NCBI GenBank assembly: GCA_020436935.1
Contig: JAGQWX010000036.1
Location: forward strand, 1 to 50,142
Direction: 5' to 3'
Length of the DNA: 50,142 bases
DNA from: Saprospiraceae bacterium
GTDB taxonomy: Bacteria > Bacteroidota > Bacteroidia > Chitinophagales > Saprospiraceae
Shown here: piece after piece, positions 49,426 through 50,142 of the stretch
How the letters are laid out: each line of letters begins with the position of its first letter
How positions within the stretch are numbered: position 1 is the first letter of the stretch
Program-made: the position numbers and the translations under genes
The notes under the pieces: model-generated
The model's input: the letters and a program-made list of their open reading frames with translations, nothing else
Database searches by the model: none
What the model was told of the DNA's origin: nothing

Positions 49426-50142
49426 TGGGTAATTGCAGAAACTATTATCTTCAAATCATGAAAGAAGAGATATTGTTTACATCAGCATTAGGGATACGCA
49501 CACCGTGGGTAATCGAAGAGATTTCATTTAGGGAAGGCGAAGGAAAAGGCGAACTACACATATGGATAAAGTGTGAAAGTGGATCTAAATTTGAATATGA
49601 AGGAGATCATTATAGTATGTATGATCATCAAGATCGAACGTGGCGGCATTTAGACTTTTTCCAGCACGTTTGTTATCTGCATTGTAAGGTTCCAAGGATA
49701 CAGACAAAAGCTGGCAAGACATTATTGGTAGAGGTACCATGGGCATCAGAGTCATCCAAATTTACTTTGTTGTTTGAGGACAAGGTACTAGTGTTATTAA
49801 ACTCAGGAATGAGTAATTCAGCAGTTGGCCGTCACTTTGGGATAGACGGCAAGACTATATTTAGAATAGCAAAAAGAAGAGTAGTTGTAGCGTTGGCAGA
49901 AGAACAGCTAGATGAAGTAAAAAGGATAGGTCTAGATGAGACGAGTTATCAAAAGGGGCACAAATACTTAACAATTCTAACAGACAGAGAGTTGAAAAAA
50001 GTGGTTGGCATTGGGATAGGCAGGACAAAAGACTCAGTAAATGAGGCACTTATGGAAATGGAAATCAGAGGTTCAGATAGAGAATTGATAAAAGAAATTT
50101 CCATGGATATGTCGAAATCATATATAAGTGCACATCAGGAAT
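49407..50142 (+). mobile_element. ISL3-family insertion sequence, left part
   Basis: From about 49407 the sequence has the GG(T/C)TCTT start typical of ISL3-family terminal repeats (GGTTCTTCGCCAAATATAG), then a short leader and a transposase gene open to the window edge. The other end and target duplication lie outside, so the boundary is inferred. Confidence 0.7.
49458..50142 (+). CDS. ISL3-family transposase, partial at the window end
   Basis: Open from the ATG at 49458 to the last base of the window: 228 codons with no stop. The translation has TWRHLDFFQHVCYLHCKVPR and VPWA, the N-terminal ISL3 hallmark, then a helix-turn-helix-like NSAVGRHFGIDGKTIF. The first catalytic Asp is in GLDETSYQKGHKYLTILTD; DMSKSYISAHQE near the end holds the second. 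The catalytic Glu lies beyond the window. The usual zinc-binding CPxC segment is replaced by KFEYEG and MYDHQ, which is odd. The DDE transposase would cut and rejoin the element ends. It interrupts a TlpA-like gene. Confidence 0.9.
   Translation, partial: MKEEILFTSALGIRTPWVIEEISFREGEGKGELHIWIKCESGSKFEYEGDHYSMYDHQDRTWRHLDFFQHVCYLHCKVPRIQTKAGKTLLVEVPWASESSKFTLLFEDKVLVLLNSGMSNSAVGRHFGIDGKTIFRIAKRRVVVALAEEQLDEVKRIGLDETSYQKGHKYLTILTDRELKKVVGIGIGRTKDSVNEALMEMEIRGSDRELIKEISMDMSKSYISAHQE

Overview
The window reads as a chromosomal segment of a member of the Bacteroidota, most likely a Saprospirales-type environmental carbohydrate degrader. The reasons are a SusC/SusD pair, two proteins with type IX secretion (T9SS) C-terminal sorting domains, several lipoprotein hydrolases, a NagB/PIG-L fusion and promoter boxes of the TAnnTTTG type. 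The order-level placement is inference. I see no tRNA, rRNA, CRISPR array or replication origin.

Layout. (1) 250-6323, minus strand: a three-gene cassette encoding a small membrane protein, a 562-aa protein resembling the TULIP/P47-OrfX lipid-binding family, and a 1161-aa propeller plus hydrophobic-helix protein. A strong terminator lies at 76-115. This is the most unusual content of the window. (2) 6561-17834: mostly housekeeping and scattered genes: a DASS anion transporter, a T9SS cargo protein with a GEVED domain, a BI-1 family protein, glutaryl-CoA dehydrogenase, a small secreted protein, a DUF3089 lipoprotein and a YfhO family membrane protein. (3) 17831-21029: a LacI regulator divergent from a NagB-PIG-L fusion. 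(4) 21234-43831: a polysaccharide utilisation locus. A LacI regulator at 37641 is divergent from an operon in the order susC, susD, aldo/keto reductase, GH95, GH3, GH97 (frameshifted), GH31. A TIM-barrel isomerase lipoprotein, a T9SS-exported GH9 and an outer-membrane barrel protein lie beyond the regulator. A 30-bp perfect palindrome and related sites between regulator and susC look like its operators. The enzyme set (GH9 backbone cleavage, GH31 alpha-xylosidase type, GH3, GH95 alpha-1,2-fucosidase, fucose-dehydrogenase-like AKR) best fits fucosylated xyloglucan. (5) 43832-50142: a region of gene decay: palindromes and 10-bp tandem repeats, an FKBP-type isomerase pseudogene with two frameshifts, a YdeI/DUF1801 protein, a secreted propeller-like protein, an erythromycin-esterase-like gene cut by a stop codon inside its GExTHG motif, and a TlpA-like gene cut by an ISL3-family insertion sequence that runs off the window end.

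How the genes work together. In the utilisation locus GH9 would cut the chain at the surface, SusD/SusC would capture and import oligosaccharides, and the periplasmic GH95, GH31, GH97 and GH3 would trim fucose, xylose, galactose or glucose. The AKR would start fucose oxidation, under control of the LacI regulator. The T9SS and TonB machinery needed for this is not encoded in the window. All functional statements come from reading motifs by eye. No database search was run.
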